A stretch of 64,000 nucleotides of DNA, taken from positions 3,112,086-3,176,085 of the forward strand of contig OY969805.1 in assembly GCA_963703325.1 (NCBI GenBank), in the 5' to 3' direction. The DNA comes from Aquilonibacter sp963703325 (GTDB lineage: Bacteria > Vulcanimicrobiota > Vulcanimicrobiia > Vulcanimicrobiales > Vulcanimicrobiaceae). Position 1 is the stretch's first letter, and each line of letters opens with the position of its first letter. A program made the translations under genes and the position numbers. Shown here in pieces: positions 44,915-52,744 of the stretch. The notes under the pieces are model-generated. The model had not been told where the DNA came from. It was given only the letters and a program-made list of their open reading frames with translations, and ran no database searches.

Positions 44915-45942
44915 CCCCCCATGACGAACGCGCTCGCGTTCGGACGCAATTCCAGCGCGGGAATCGTCTCATGATACGGAGGATGGATCACGCCGTATTC
45001 GGTGACGAAAGCGGTGATCAAATGCCCCGGTGTGACGTCGAACGCGGGATTGTACACTTGCGCATCGGGCGGCGCGACGGTGGTCGCGCCAAAGGCCGTC
45101 ACTTCGCTTGGCGCGCGCTCCTCGATGTGGATCGATGCGCCCGATTCCATCGCGAAATCGAACGTCGAACGCGGCGCCGCGACGTAGAACGGAATGCCGT
45201 GATGCGCGGCCAGAATCGCCAGCCCGTAGGTGCCGATTTTATTGGCCGTATCGCCGTTGCGCGCGATACGATCCGCGCCCACGATCACGAGGTCGATCTT
45301 TTTGCGCTGCATCGCGATAGCTGCTGCGCCGTCAACCTGCAGCGTGGCGTCGACACCGGCGTGCGCGAGCTCGAAATAGGTCAGTCGCGCGCCCTGCAGC
45401 AGCGGTCGCGTCTCGTCGACGAAGACGTGCGGTGATTTGCCGGCGCGTTGCGCCGCGATGATGATACCGAGCGCGGTTCCGCCGCCGGCGGTCGCAATCG
45501 GGCCGGTATTGCAGTGCGTGAGGATGCCCGCGCCCTTGGAGATGAGCTCGAGCCCGGCGTCGGCGATCGCCGCGTCCACCGCGAGTTGCTCGCGATGAAT
45601 TGCCTGCGCTTCGCTGCACATGTCGGCGGCGGCAAGCACGCGGTCTACCGCCCAAGCGAGATTGACCGCGGTTGGGCGCGCATTACGCACCCGGCGCGCG
45701 GCAGCTGCAAATGCCTCGTCGTCGGCGATGAGATCGCGCAACATCGCGACACCGTAGGCGCCGAAAACTCCGATCGCCGGGGCGCCGCGTACTGCAAGGG
45801 TTTTGATTGCCGCTTCGATGTCGTCGACGGTCCGCGCGCGTTTGCGCTCGACGGCGTGCGGAATCAGCCGCTGATCGACATAGGTCAACGCCTCGCCGTC
45901 AAATGCGACGGCCGAGAGTTCGTCGGGAGAAGAGCTCGACAT
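44902..45942 (-). CDS. mtnA: Methylthioribose-1-phosphate isomerase
   Basis: Isomerises MTR-1-P in the methionine salvage pathway. Landmarks are VRGAPAIGVFGAYGVAM, ILTHCNTGPIATAGGGTALG with the catalytic Cys, VFVDETRPLLQGARLTYFEL and IVGADRIARNGDTANKIGTY with the catalytic Asp. At 346 residues it is typical. The related eIF2B-alpha fold of other enzymes is excluded by the THCNTG motif. Confidence 0.93.
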   Translation of the reverse strand: MSSSSPDELSAVAFDGEALTYVDQRLIPHAVERKRARTVDDIEAAIKTLAVRGAPAIGVFGAYGVAMLRDLIADDEAFAAAARRVRNARPTAVNLAWAVDRVLAAADMCSEAQAIHREQLAVDAAIADAGLELISKGAGILTHCNTGPIATAGGGTALGIIIAAQRAGKSPHVFVDETRPLLQGARLTYFELAHAGVDATLQVDGAAAIAMQRKKIDLVIVGADRIARNGDTANKIGTYGLAILAAHHGIPFYVAAPRSTFDFAMESGASIHIEERAPSEVTAFGATTVAPPDAQVYNPAFDVTPGHLITAFVTEYGVIHPPYHETIPALELRPNASAFVMGGPCE

Positions 45943-45972
45943 GTTGGGAATCCCATTCGGGATTCCCGGCGG

Positions 45973-46302
45973 TCAAACCCCGGCCGGAACCTGGGCGGTG
46001 TAGCAGGCGCGGCAGTAGACCGGCCGATCGCCGCGCGGGCGGAACGGAACGGTCGTGTTTACGCCGCACGAAGCACAAACGGCCTCGAAATTCGGGCGGG
46101 CTCCAGACGGGGCAGGCACGTGATCGCCGTTTTGGGCCCGACGGGCCTGGCGGCACTCACGGCAGCGCTGGGGCAGATTTTGGAAACCTTTTTCGGCGAA
46201 GAACTGCTGCTCACGGGCTGAGAAAACGAATTGATTCCCGCAGTCCTTACACGTAATCATCTTGTCTTCCACTGGGTCGTCTGAGCCTCCGGGGGCATTC
46301 AA
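45973..46302 (-). CDS. Zinc-ribbon protein, paralogue of 28542-28868
   Basis: A 109-residue protein with CKDCGNQFVFSAREQQFFAE and CRECRQARRAQ, then CASCG and PVYCRACY. Both halves match the other copy, but the Gly-rich linker is shorter. ATG 46302 is used; ATG 46260 (MITCKDCG) is preceded by GGAAG and is also possible. Located between ribH and mtnA on the same strand. Confidence 0.78.
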   Translation of the reverse strand: MNAPGGSDDPVEDKMITCKDCGNQFVFSAREQQFFAEKGFQNLPQRCRECRQARRAQNGDHVPAPSGARPNFEAVCASCGVNTTVPFRPRGDRPVYCRACYTAQVPAGV

Positions 46303-46376
46303 CCGTTAAGGCCAGGTAAAGTGCGACTTAGGTAAGCCTGCTCCCTCCCTTCCGGGCGGTCGGGTTATGACCTAAA
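46303..46376 (-). ncRNA. Possible SRP (4.5S-like) RNA hairpin
   Basis: On the minus strand the sequence ACCCGACCGCCCGGAAGGG then AGGGAGCAGGCTTACC resembles the apical region of bacterial SRP RNA: a GGAA tetraloop closed by CCC/GGG and a downstream GAGCAG. GCTTTAGGT and ACCTAAGTC pair around it with one mismatch. The apical helix appears three pairs longer than in E. coli, and the 5' arm would include the last codons of ribH. Could instead be an unrelated stem-loop at the ribH 3' end. Confidence 0.35.
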
Positions 46377-46868
46377 GCCGGCGCGCGGTAATTTGCTTGG
46401 AATATTGATCAGCGCGGCGGCCGCCATGGCCGCTTCATAGCCCTTATCACCTCGGGCCGGATCGGCACGTTCTTGCGCTTGGGCCAGATTCTCGGTGGTC
46501 AAGACGCCGAAGCCGATCGGCACCCCGGCCTCCAGCTGCACGTCCATGATCCCGCGCGCGCATTCGCCCGCTACGAAATCAAAGTGCGGCGTCTCCCCGC
46601 GAATCACGACGCCGAGCGCGACGATCGCGTCGTAGCGATCGGCATCGATGAGTTTGCGGCAAGCCAGCGGCAATTCGAAGCAGCCGGGAACTTCGACCAC
46701 CTCGATGTCTTCACTCGCGACGCCGCATTCGGCGAGCGCGCGCTGCGCGCCGTCGATCATCCAATCCGTCAGCTCGCGGTAAAAGCGCGCCGCGACGATC
46801 CCAAACCGGTGACCCGCTAGCTGCGGCGCCGGCTCCGACGACTTCCCGTTGGCATCGCGTGGCTTCAC
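46365..46868 (-). CDS. ribH: 6,7-dimethyl-8-ribityllumazine synthase
   Basis: Joins the ribitylamino-pyrimidine and the butanone phosphate to give lumazine. The key motif is VVEVPGCFELPLACRKLI, then ALGVVIRGETPHFDFVAGEC with the catalytic His, and VPIGFGVLTTENLAQAQERA. It starts with GTG (GTGA overlap with the ribBA stop), giving 167 residues with a short N-terminal extension (MKPRDANGKSSEPAPQLAG). Confidence 0.93.
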   Translation of the reverse strand: MKPRDANGKSSEPAPQLAGHRFGIVAARFYRELTDWMIDGAQRALAECGVASEDIEVVEVPGCFELPLACRKLIDADRYDAIVALGVVIRGETPHFDFVAGECARGIMDVQLEAGVPIGFGVLTTENLAQAQERADPARGDKGYEAAMAAAALINIPSKLPRAGFRS

Positions 46869-48274
46869 GAAGCGACGGTCTCGTCGAGCATGTGCCCGAG
46901 TTTGGCCCGTTTGGTCGCCATGTATTTCTTGTTGTGCGCGGTCGGCGCGGTCTGCATCGGCACGCGCCCGATGATCTTGATGCCGTAGCCCTCGAGGCCG
47001 AAGATTTTGCGCGGATTGTTGGTGATCAGACGCAATTCTTTGATGCCGAGGTCGGCGAGAATCTGCGAGCCGATGCCGTAGTCGCGCTTGTCGACCGGAA
47101 GCCCGAGCGCGAGATTCGCCTCGACCGTATCCGCCCCGTGATCTTGTAATTCGTAGGCGCGCAGTTTGTTGGCTAAGCCGATGCCGCGGCCTTCCTGGCG
47201 CAAGTACAGAAACACGCCGCGCCCTTCTTGGGCGATCATCTCCATCGCACCGTCGCGTTGCGCGGCGCAGTCGCAACGAATCGAGTGCAAAGCATCCCCG
47301 GTGAGACATTCGGAGTGCACGCGAACCAGCACGTCTTTTCCGCTGCTGATATCGCCCATAATCAAGGCAACGTGGGTGTTTCCGTCGATGGTGGTTTCAT
47401 ACGCGACGCCCTTCCACTCGCCGGTGGTGGTTGGAAGTTTGAATTCGGCGACGCGCTTGACAAGTTTTTCGGTACGCATACGGTACGCAATGAGATCCTT
47501 TACGGTGATGAGCCGAAGTCCGTGACGGTCGGCATAGCTCCGTAACCCCTCGAGGCGCTCCATCGTTCCGTCCTCAGCCATGATTTCGCAAATCACGCCG
47601 GCGGGATACAGCCCGGCTAAGCGCGCGAGATCGACCGACGCCTCGGTTTGACCGGCGCGCACCAGCACGCCGCCTTGGCGCGCGCGCAACGGAAAGGTGT
47701 GGCCGGGCCGCAGGAAGTCCGCGGGCTGCGCATCGGGATCGAGCAGCTTTTGGATCGTGGCTGCGCGATCGTGCGCGGAGATGCCGGTGGTCGTAATTCC
47801 GCGCGCTTCCACCGACACGGTAAACGCGGTTTCATGCACGGCGGTGTTGTCGCGCACCATCTGCGGAATTTGCAACTCGTCAAGACGCGATCCCAAGAGC
47901 GGCACGCAGATCAGACCGCCCGCCTCTTTGCGCATGAAGTTGATGTCGGCGGCGGTGACCTTCTCGGCTGCCATCACCAAATCGCCTTCGTTTTCGCGAT
48001 CCTCGTCGTCGAGTACGACGACCATCTTCCCGGCGCGAATGTCCTCGATAGCGTCCTGGATCGAATCGAACGGCGATTCGCGCACCGCCGGCGACGGCGT
48101 GAGTTCGGGCAAGACAGCTGTCAAGCGCTGGAGCGTCCGGTAGGACGGTTCACGCCGCCCCGAGCGCAGCAGCGAGACGGCCGACTCGCTCATCCCGGCC
48201 TTGAGGGCCAGCTCGGACGCGGACAGGCCGTTGGCATCGAGGGCGGCATTGAGGGTGGCGGCAAAATCGCTCAT
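46865..48274 (-). CDS. ribBA: RibBA (DHBP synthase/GTP cyclohydrolase II) with N-terminal HTH
   Basis: Bifunctional riboflavin enzyme. Residues 1-60 form an XRE-type helix-turn-helix (LSASELALKAGMSESAVSLL then RREPSYRTLQRL). The RibB domain follows with VVLDDEDRENEGDLVMAAE, HTFPLRARQGGVL and the conserved Glu/Asp/His set; the RibA domain has VHSECLTGDALHSIRCDCAA (three zinc Cys) and LRQEGRGIGLANKLRAYELQ. The DNA-binding domain is an unusual addition and may feed back on its own promoter. 469 residues. It has its own promoter just upstream; ribH follows. Confidence 0.93.
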   Translation of the reverse strand: MSDFAATLNAALDANGLSASELALKAGMSESAVSLLRSGRREPSYRTLQRLTAVLPELTPSPAVRESPFDSIQDAIEDIRAGKMVVVLDDEDRENEGDLVMAAEKVTAADINFMRKEAGGLICVPLLGSRLDELQIPQMVRDNTAVHETAFTVSVEARGITTTGISAHDRAATIQKLLDPDAQPADFLRPGHTFPLRARQGGVLVRAGQTEASVDLARLAGLYPAGVICEIMAEDGTMERLEGLRSYADRHGLRLITVKDLIAYRMRTEKLVKRVAEFKLPTTTGEWKGVAYETTIDGNTHVALIMGDISSGKDVLVRVHSECLTGDALHSIRCDCAAQRDGAMEMIAQEGRGVFLYLRQEGRGIGLANKLRAYELQDHGADTVEANLALGLPVDKRDYGIGSQILADLGIKELRLITNNPRKIFGLEGYGIKIIGRVPMQTAPTAHNKKYMATKRAKLGHMLDETVAS

Positions 48275-48283
48275 AGATTTCCA

Positions 48284-48312
48284 CCCTAGGCCCGGACTTT
48301 ACAAATGTCAAG
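48284..48312 (-). promoter_or_regulatory. Sigma-70-type promoter of ribBA
   Basis: On the minus strand TTGACA (48307-48312) and TAGGGT (48284-48289) are separated by 17 bases. The start codon is 10 bases after the -10 box, so the mRNA would be almost leaderless and there is no room for an FMN riboswitch. The insertion element at 48329 ends 16 bases upstream of the -35 box (7 bases beyond the target duplication). Confidence 0.6.
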
Positions 48313-48460
48313 CCGCCCTTGTCGTCGCGGCTTTGCCCAGCAAGGAGCGGTTGCCCATAAAATCGCCAGCCTGCCCATAAAAGAAACGCGGCGCACCGAG
48401 CAGGAGGCCGCATATCCATGGTGCCAAGGGCCTGCGCGGCAAAATGCACCGCGAAGTGTT

Positions 48461-48491
48461 GCGGAAGGGGAGGAACAAGCTCCCCATCCGC
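48461..48491 (-). terminator. Strong stem-loop after the IS zinc-ribbon gene
   Basis: GCGGA-A-GGGGAG and CTCCCC-A-TCCGC pair over 11 bases with one A-A mismatch, loop GAACAAG. On the minus strand it comes 28 bases after the zinc-ribbon stop. There is no U tract, so it may shield or process the transcript rather than terminate it. Confidence 0.45.
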
Positions 48492-48518
48492 GCCCTATGT
48501 CGGGGACGCCGCGAAGGT

Positions 48519-48665
48519 CTAGTTCACGGCTCGCTCTCGACGAGGGACATTCCAGTACGGGCTCTTGCACTTGGGGCAGACCTTCGGGTCCGCATCCTTG
48601 TCGCGCGGGAGCCATTCGTGCCCGCATCGGTCGCACCGATAGCCGGACAGCTTCACCTTGGCCAT
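48519..48665 (-). CDS. Small zinc-ribbon protein in the insertion element
   Basis: A 48-residue protein, MAKVKLSGYRCDRCGHEWLP at the start and CPKCKSPYWNVPRRE towards the end: two CxxC pairs, a treble-clef/rubredoxin-like ribbon. Similar tiny proteins are common next to toxin-antitoxin or AbrB-like regulators. It is divergent from the transposase, sharing a control region with palindromes, so it may be the regulator that binds there. Confidence 0.7.
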   Translation of the reverse strand: MAKVKLSGYRCDRCGHEWLPRDKDADPKVCPKCKSPYWNVPRRERAVN

Positions 48666-48671
48666 GCTCCA

Positions 48672-48771
48672 AGGCTATACCTAGTAGTATCATACTGTCA
48701 ATATATTCCTATTGGGTTGACAGCCTGCCCTGTACCTTGTAGTATATACCTAATAGGTATATACAGGAGGG
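48672..48771 (+). promoter_or_regulatory. Divergent promoter region with palindromic operator
   Basis: For the transposase, TTGACA (48717-48722), 17 bases, TAGTAT (48740-48745). The -10 is covered by a palindrome with arms GTATATACCT and AGGTATATAC separated by AAT (48742-48764). AGGAGGG (48765-48771) precedes the ATG. The half-site TATACCTA recurs at 48676-48683 upstream of the zinc-ribbon gene. The region is markedly AT-rich compared with its surroundings. Points to tight repression of the transposase. Confidence 0.6.
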
Positions 48772-48778
48772 TCGGCCA

Positions 48779-49999
48779 ATGGATGCACGGCAGCAGCGCG
48801 GTCTGGAAATCGCGACCACTAAGAAACTCAAGCAGAAGGGTCCGCTTTGGCTCGTCCCCTCCGCGACCGGAACGGGCACCTACGTGGTTGACCCCACGGT
48901 CTACGGCGTGGCGACTTGCACATGCCCTGACTACGAACTGCACCAAGCCGCGTGCAAACACGTTTACGCGGTCGAGTATACGATCCGTCGCGAAACCACG
49001 GCCCAGGACGGTAGCGTGACGACCGAGACGATCACGTACCGCCAGGAATGGAGCGCGTACAACGCGGCGCAGACGAATGAAAAGGCGCACGTTGCCGAAC
49101 TTCTGCGTGACCTGTGCGCCGTGATCGACAATCCGGTGCAGAAGCGCGGTCGTCCACGTCTCCCGCTTTCCGATTCGATCTTCTGCGCCGTCATGAAGGT
49201 CTATGGCGGAATGTCCGCTCGCCGCACCGCGACCGACTTGCGCGAGTTTGCCGAGCGCGGAATGATCGACAAAGCCCCCCACTACAATTCGGTTATCAAT
49301 GCCTTCGAGAATCCCGACGTTACGCCGTTCCTCAAGGCAATGATCGAAGAGAGCGCGGCTCCCCTCGCTGCGATAGAAACGGACTTTGCCGCCGACTCGT
49401 CCGGTTTCACGACCAACACCTATGCGCGCTGGTTCAACGCGAAGTACGGACGCGAGATGACCTTCCATCGCTGGCTCAAGGCGCACATCGCGATCGGCAC
49501 GCACACCAACATTGTGACCGCCGTCGAAGTCACGGACTCGTCGTTCAACGATTGCCCGATGCTCCCGACCCTGCTCAATACCTCCGCAAAGCGATTCACG
49601 ATGAAGCGCGTGTCTGCTGACAAAGGTTACTTCTCGGATGCGAACATGCAAGCTATTGCCTCGCTCGGTGCGGAGCCGTTCATCCCGTTTAAGGTGAACA
49701 CGCCAGCGAAGGTGCCGATAGACGCGAGCCGCAGGAAGTCCGAGGCATGGAATAAGATGCTGCACTACTACCTGTATCGCCGCGAGGATTTTCTTCGGCA
49801 CTATCATCGGCGCTCGAACGTCGAAACCACGTTTCACATGATTAAGGCGAAGTTCGGGAGTCGCATCCGCTCCAAGACGCAGGTGGCCGCGACGAATGAG
49901 GTGCTGTGCAAAGTGCTCTGCCACAACTTGTGCGTACTGGTACATTCGATCTATGAACTCGGAATTGAAGCGACATTCTGGCGACAGCAAAGCGCGTAG
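48779..49999 (+). CDS. DDE transposase with N-terminal SWIM zinc finger
   Basis: A 406-residue transposase. The SWIM finger is ATCTCPDYELHQAACKHVYA (CxC then CxH). The catalytic triad is visible as ETDFAADSSGF (first Asp), SADKGYFSDAN (second Asp) and RRSNVETTFHMIKAKFG (Glu, IS4-like YREK region). Start ATG follows AGGAGGG. It lies inside intact terminal repeats and looks functional; the gene is not interrupted. Confidence 0.9.
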   Translation: MDARQQRGLEIATTKKLKQKGPLWLVPSATGTGTYVVDPTVYGVATCTCPDYELHQAACKHVYAVEYTIRRETTAQDGSVTTETITYRQEWSAYNAAQTNEKAHVAELLRDLCAVIDNPVQKRGRPRLPLSDSIFCAVMKVYGGMSARRTATDLREFAERGMIDKAPHYNSVINAFENPDVTPFLKAMIEESAAPLAAIETDFAADSSGFTTNTYARWFNAKYGREMTFHRWLKAHIAIGTHTNIVTAVEVTDSSFNDCPMLPTLLNTSAKRFTMKRVSADKGYFSDANMQAIASLGAEPFIPFKVNTPAKVPIDASRRKSEAWNKMLHYYLYRREDFLRHYHRRSNVETTFHMIKAKFGSRIRSKTQVAATNEVLCKVLCHNLCVLVHSIYELGIEATFWRQQSA

Positions 50000-50001
50000 C
50001 T

Positions 50002-50772
50002 TCACGGCGAACCCTCGGCGTGATAGAAGATGGTGCGTTTGCCCCTATCGTCCCAGAGCGTCGCGGATAACCAAGTTGAATCCACGTCTTGCGGCTTGAT
50101 TCCCAGATACACGAACGCATTCGTCAACGATCCCTTTTCTAATCGCAAGCCGTCTATCGTACTAAACGCCCTCAGATTAGAATCCCAGCCGGAAGGCGGT
50201 CCCCACCCGTAGTCCACGATCTTAGCTAGAATATCGGTGCCGCTTGCAGTCCGCGCTGTGAACGACCAATTTTGAGTGCGGGCCGAAATATTTTGGTTTG
50301 TCTCCAGAGCAATAAGCGCAACGTACGTTGTTCCATTGGCTATCCACTTGGCCAGCATGTCTGGCGTCCTTTCGGCATATTCCCGAATCATAGGGTCCGC
50401 CGGGTCTAAAGCTTCGAATCGCACGATCTCTGCCCGAACGCGTGGAGCGAAGTCCACAAACGCCCAGAAGATCAAGGCCAGGATTAACACCGTGCCTATC
50501 CACGAGAGATAGGGCCATGTCAGAAAGGCGGCCATCGCGTGGCCGGTCATCGGCTCAACCCGATCAAGAATGGCATTTGCGATTCGGTCGCGGTAGAGAC
50601 CGAGAAGCCAAAGCATGAACGCCACGACGAGCGTGAAGATAGACCTGCGGTCGGGGCGCTTGTAATTAAACATGCCGCCGGGTTCGTGACCATTCCTCGC
50701 CTGCCTCGGACGAGGTTCCCGAAGCCCTGACTCGGTCCTAAATCGAGCCTCGACCTTGAATAGAAAGTCCAT
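50002..50772 (-). CDS. Membrane protein carried by the insertion element, hypothetical
   Basis: Two transmembrane helices (SIFTLVVAFMLWLLGLYRDR and SWIGTVLILALIFWAFVDFA) are followed by a globular part with NGTTYVALIALETNQNISAR. The ATG at 50772 comes 2 bases after a tiny ORF; ATG 50673 (MFNYKRPDRRS) gives a cleaner membrane protein. Convergent with the transposase, stops 2 bases apart. No family recognised. Passenger gene of unknown benefit. Confidence 0.6.
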   Translation of the reverse strand: MDFLFKVEARFRTESGLREPRPRQARNGHEPGGMFNYKRPDRRSIFTLVVAFMLWLLGLYRDRIANAILDRVEPMTGHAMAAFLTWPYLSWIGTVLILALIFWAFVDFAPRVRAEIVRFEALDPADPMIREYAERTPDMLAKWIANGTTYVALIALETNQNISARTQNWSFTARTASGTDILAKIVDYGWGPPSGWDSNLRAFSTIDGLRLEKGSLTNAFVYLGIKPQDVDSTWLSATLWDDRGKRTIFYHAEGSP

Positions 50773-50773
50773 G

Positions 50774-50848
50774 CTACGGTGCTTGGGCCTCGGTCGTGAG
50801 GACCACGATACGCATGTCCGGGTCGATCAAGCGCTCGTTGTCGCTCAT
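50774..50848 (-). CDS. Possible 24-residue leader peptide
   Basis: MSDNERLIDPDMRIVVLTTE then AQAP. Its stop lies 1 base before the ATG of the membrane-protein gene (50772), the geometry of translational coupling. Preceded by the AT-rich stretch GATATATCGGT, which may be part of a promoter. Very short, so chance is possible. Confidence 0.3.
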   Translation of the reverse strand: MSDNERLIDPDMRIVVLTTEAQAP

Positions 50849-51265
50849 ACCGATATATCACAGCACACACTGCAGGGCTTGCGGGACAACCCCGCGTCCG
50901 GCGTGCCACAATTTGCACTAGCAGGTTGGCCGCTCGAGTGAGCTACGGAGAGGGTCGGAGCAATCCGGCCCTTTCATTTGGGCGACCTTTTCCCCCGAGC
51001 GTCGCAGTAGCGCCGCGTATGATACCAGCATGGACGTACCGGGCACAGACACGGTCGATTCGTTCGACAAATGCGCTAACGCGGGGGCGGCGGCGAAGTC
51101 GCTGCGGTTACAGAAGTAAACGCCACTTTGCACGAGGCCGAGCCGCCATACCGGGCGGCAGCGATGGTAAAGTGCGGAGCCTGCGACGGAACGGGCAAGA
51201 CTGCCCATAAAAGGTAGCGGCTGCCTATAAACCATGGCTACCTCGCGCCTTTGCTGGGCAAAGCC
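50849..51265. other. Right end of the insertion element without a clear gene
   Basis: About 400 bases hold no ORF I can support. A 29-codon frame (51030-51119) and a cysteine-rich tail reading VKCGACDGTGKTAHKR (51170-51217) are visible but have no convincing start or context. The two TGCCNATAAA motifs and the terminal inverted repeat lie here. Confidence 0.5.
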
Positions 51266-51413
51266 TGTCGTCGCCCGTCCCGAACTCAATAGGTCCGGTT
51301 TTACGCTTCTCAAACTTTGCAAGAACTGCACGTGCTAGACTGGAGGCCCTAGATACGTTTTGACCGCACCCAGCAACGGCGGCCGACTCGCATTTCTCGC
51401 GAGGGTCGCTTAT

Positions 51414-51629
51414 ATGTCCGCCGAGGTCGAAGAGCTTTGGAAGAGCCTCAGATTTGAGGCGAAAGCATACGCCGAACGCGGCGACGCTCTCGACGAACAT
51501 GGCGCCCTCGAGCTTGTCCATAAACTCGCGCGCAGGCTGAAAATGACCGAACCGCTCCCTGCGCATGCGCTGCAGTTTTATGCCGCAGAGGTCCTTCGGA
51601 TCATACGGGACATACGTTCAAAGTTATGA
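51414..51629 (+). CDS. Small helical protein, hypothetical
   Basis: A 71-residue protein starting MSAEVEELWKSLRFEAKAYA. Charged and Leu residues recur every three to four positions, suggesting a helical bundle. ATG 51414 follows GAGGGT; a TTG at 51360 would add 18 residues. No family recognised. It lies just outside the insertion element. Confidence 0.5.
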   Translation: MSAEVEELWKSLRFEAKAYAERGDALDEHGALELVHKLARRLKMTEPLPAHALQFYAAEVLRIIRDIRSKL

Positions 51630-51715
51630 GGCGCGCGTTGCGTCGAGGGACCGCCTTCCCACTGCCGAAGACCTAAGTCACCTTCCTACGGGTGCGTTCT
51701 TGATAGGCGGCTACT

Positions 51716-52735
51716 ATGCGAGCTCGAGTCTTTCTGCTCTGCGGCCTTCTCGCATTTGCTACCGGCGCAGCACCGCGCCCGGCCCCGACGCCGAAGCCGC
51801 AAACGCTGCGCGCCTTCGTCGTGCTGATGCTCGATCAGGCGCCGGCTGATTACCGCACCATGCGCGGCGCGCGCAGCGGAAGCAAAATTTACCAGATCGA
51901 GTACAAGATGCTTCCGCAGTTTGCGAAAAAATGCAACGCGTGCACGATTACGGACGAGTTTGCGTGGACCGGACATGCCGAGAACTGGTCGCTCCAGCAA
52001 CGCTGGTACACGCACAAGATGACGCCGGCGGAAGTACAGAAGTATGTTATCGCCCAACTCACGCCGGTGGTGAAAGGCTACACGTTAACGAAAACCGGCA
52101 GCGCCGAATATCCGACGTACCTATGGCACAACGGAGCAAAAGGTCTGTGGGTCTCGGTCGACACCTTCAACGGCGGCTTCTATCCCCGCATCGGACACGA
52201 CCTGGCAAAACCCGTGCACGTGCTGGCCTCGCCTAGCGCAGCAGATTTGGCAGCGCTACGCAATGCCGTGACCAATTTTATTGCGTTGGGTGTTGCTCCC
52301 GCATCGGGGAACTTTGCGTCCTTGCGCGGTCCGGGAAAGAAAGACATCATCGGCGACATGAGCTATCCGCTTGCCGTGTCGTTCGGATCGAACCTCACAG
52401 AGTGCAGCATTAGCGATGACACCGTCAACACGATCGGCATTGACGACTTCTCCCCGAAGTGGATGATGAGCTGTGAAACGGTCCCACTGGTCGCGACGAA
52501 GGACCAGATCCTACCGCTGATTCACGACGCGATGCTGGCCGCGCTTCCCGGTGGCTTCACCGCGACCACCGGCAAGTATCTCGGCATCGACGACTACCGC
52601 TGGGATAATACCACGACGGAAGTGGCAGCCGACATCGACTCGTTCGCCGGAATCGAGTTGCCGAAAGGTCTCGTCGCATACGGCGTCGGTATCATTCATT
52701 TCTTACCGAAACCGGCTGCAACGCCGTCGCCTTAG
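51716..52735 (+). CDS. Secreted protein, hypothetical
   Basis: A 339-residue protein with a signal peptide (MRARVFLLCGLLAFATGAAP) and a Pro-rich mature start (RPAPTPKPQT). No catalytic motif is recognised; the pattern QQRWYTHKMTPAEVQKYVIA and repeated aromatic/Gly segments suggest a compact extracellular domain. Convergent with the small secreted protein gene at 52745. Confidence 0.6.
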   Translation: MRARVFLLCGLLAFATGAAPRPAPTPKPQTLRAFVVLMLDQAPADYRTMRGARSGSKIYQIEYKMLPQFAKKCNACTITDEFAWTGHAENWSLQQRWYTHKMTPAEVQKYVIAQLTPVVKGYTLTKTGSAEYPTYLWHNGAKGLWVSVDTFNGGFYPRIGHDLAKPVHVLASPSAADLAALRNAVTNFIALGVAPASGNFASLRGPGKKDIIGDMSYPLAVSFGSNLTECSISDDTVNTIGIDDFSPKWMMSCETVPLVATKDQILPLIHDAMLAALPGGFTATTGKYLGIDDYRWDNTTTEVAADIDSFAGIELPKGLVAYGVGIIHFLPKPAATPSP

Positions 52736-52744
52736 GCGAGCTGG

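Larger units (their letters stand above)
48329..51265. mobile_element. Complete 2,937-bp insertion element with 9-bp target duplication
   Basis: Terminal inverted repeats GGCTTTGCCCAGCAA are perfect over 15 bases at 48329-48343 and, inverted, 51251-51265, with partial matching further in. TGTCGTCGC occurs directly outside both ends (48320-48328 and 51266-51274), the 9-bp target duplication. It contains a zinc-ribbon gene, the transposase, a membrane-protein gene and a possible 24-residue peptide. TGCCCATAAAA-type motifs occur twice near each end (48352, 48372, 51202 and, as TGCCTATAAA, 51222). IS family not identified. Confidence 0.88.

Noticed and set aside
47166..47545. Plus-strand frames opposite ribBA
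   Set aside because: Shadow frames of a well-conserved gene.
48275..48328. FMN riboswitch upstream of ribBA
   Set aside because: The promoter -10 lies 10 bases before the start codon, leaving no room for an RFN element, and no RFN sequence was seen inside or outside the insertion element.
51030..51217. Small Cys-rich ORF (VKCGACDGTGKT) near the right end of the insertion element
   Set aside because: No start codon in a reasonable position and it overlaps subterminal repeat motifs; probably a chance frame.
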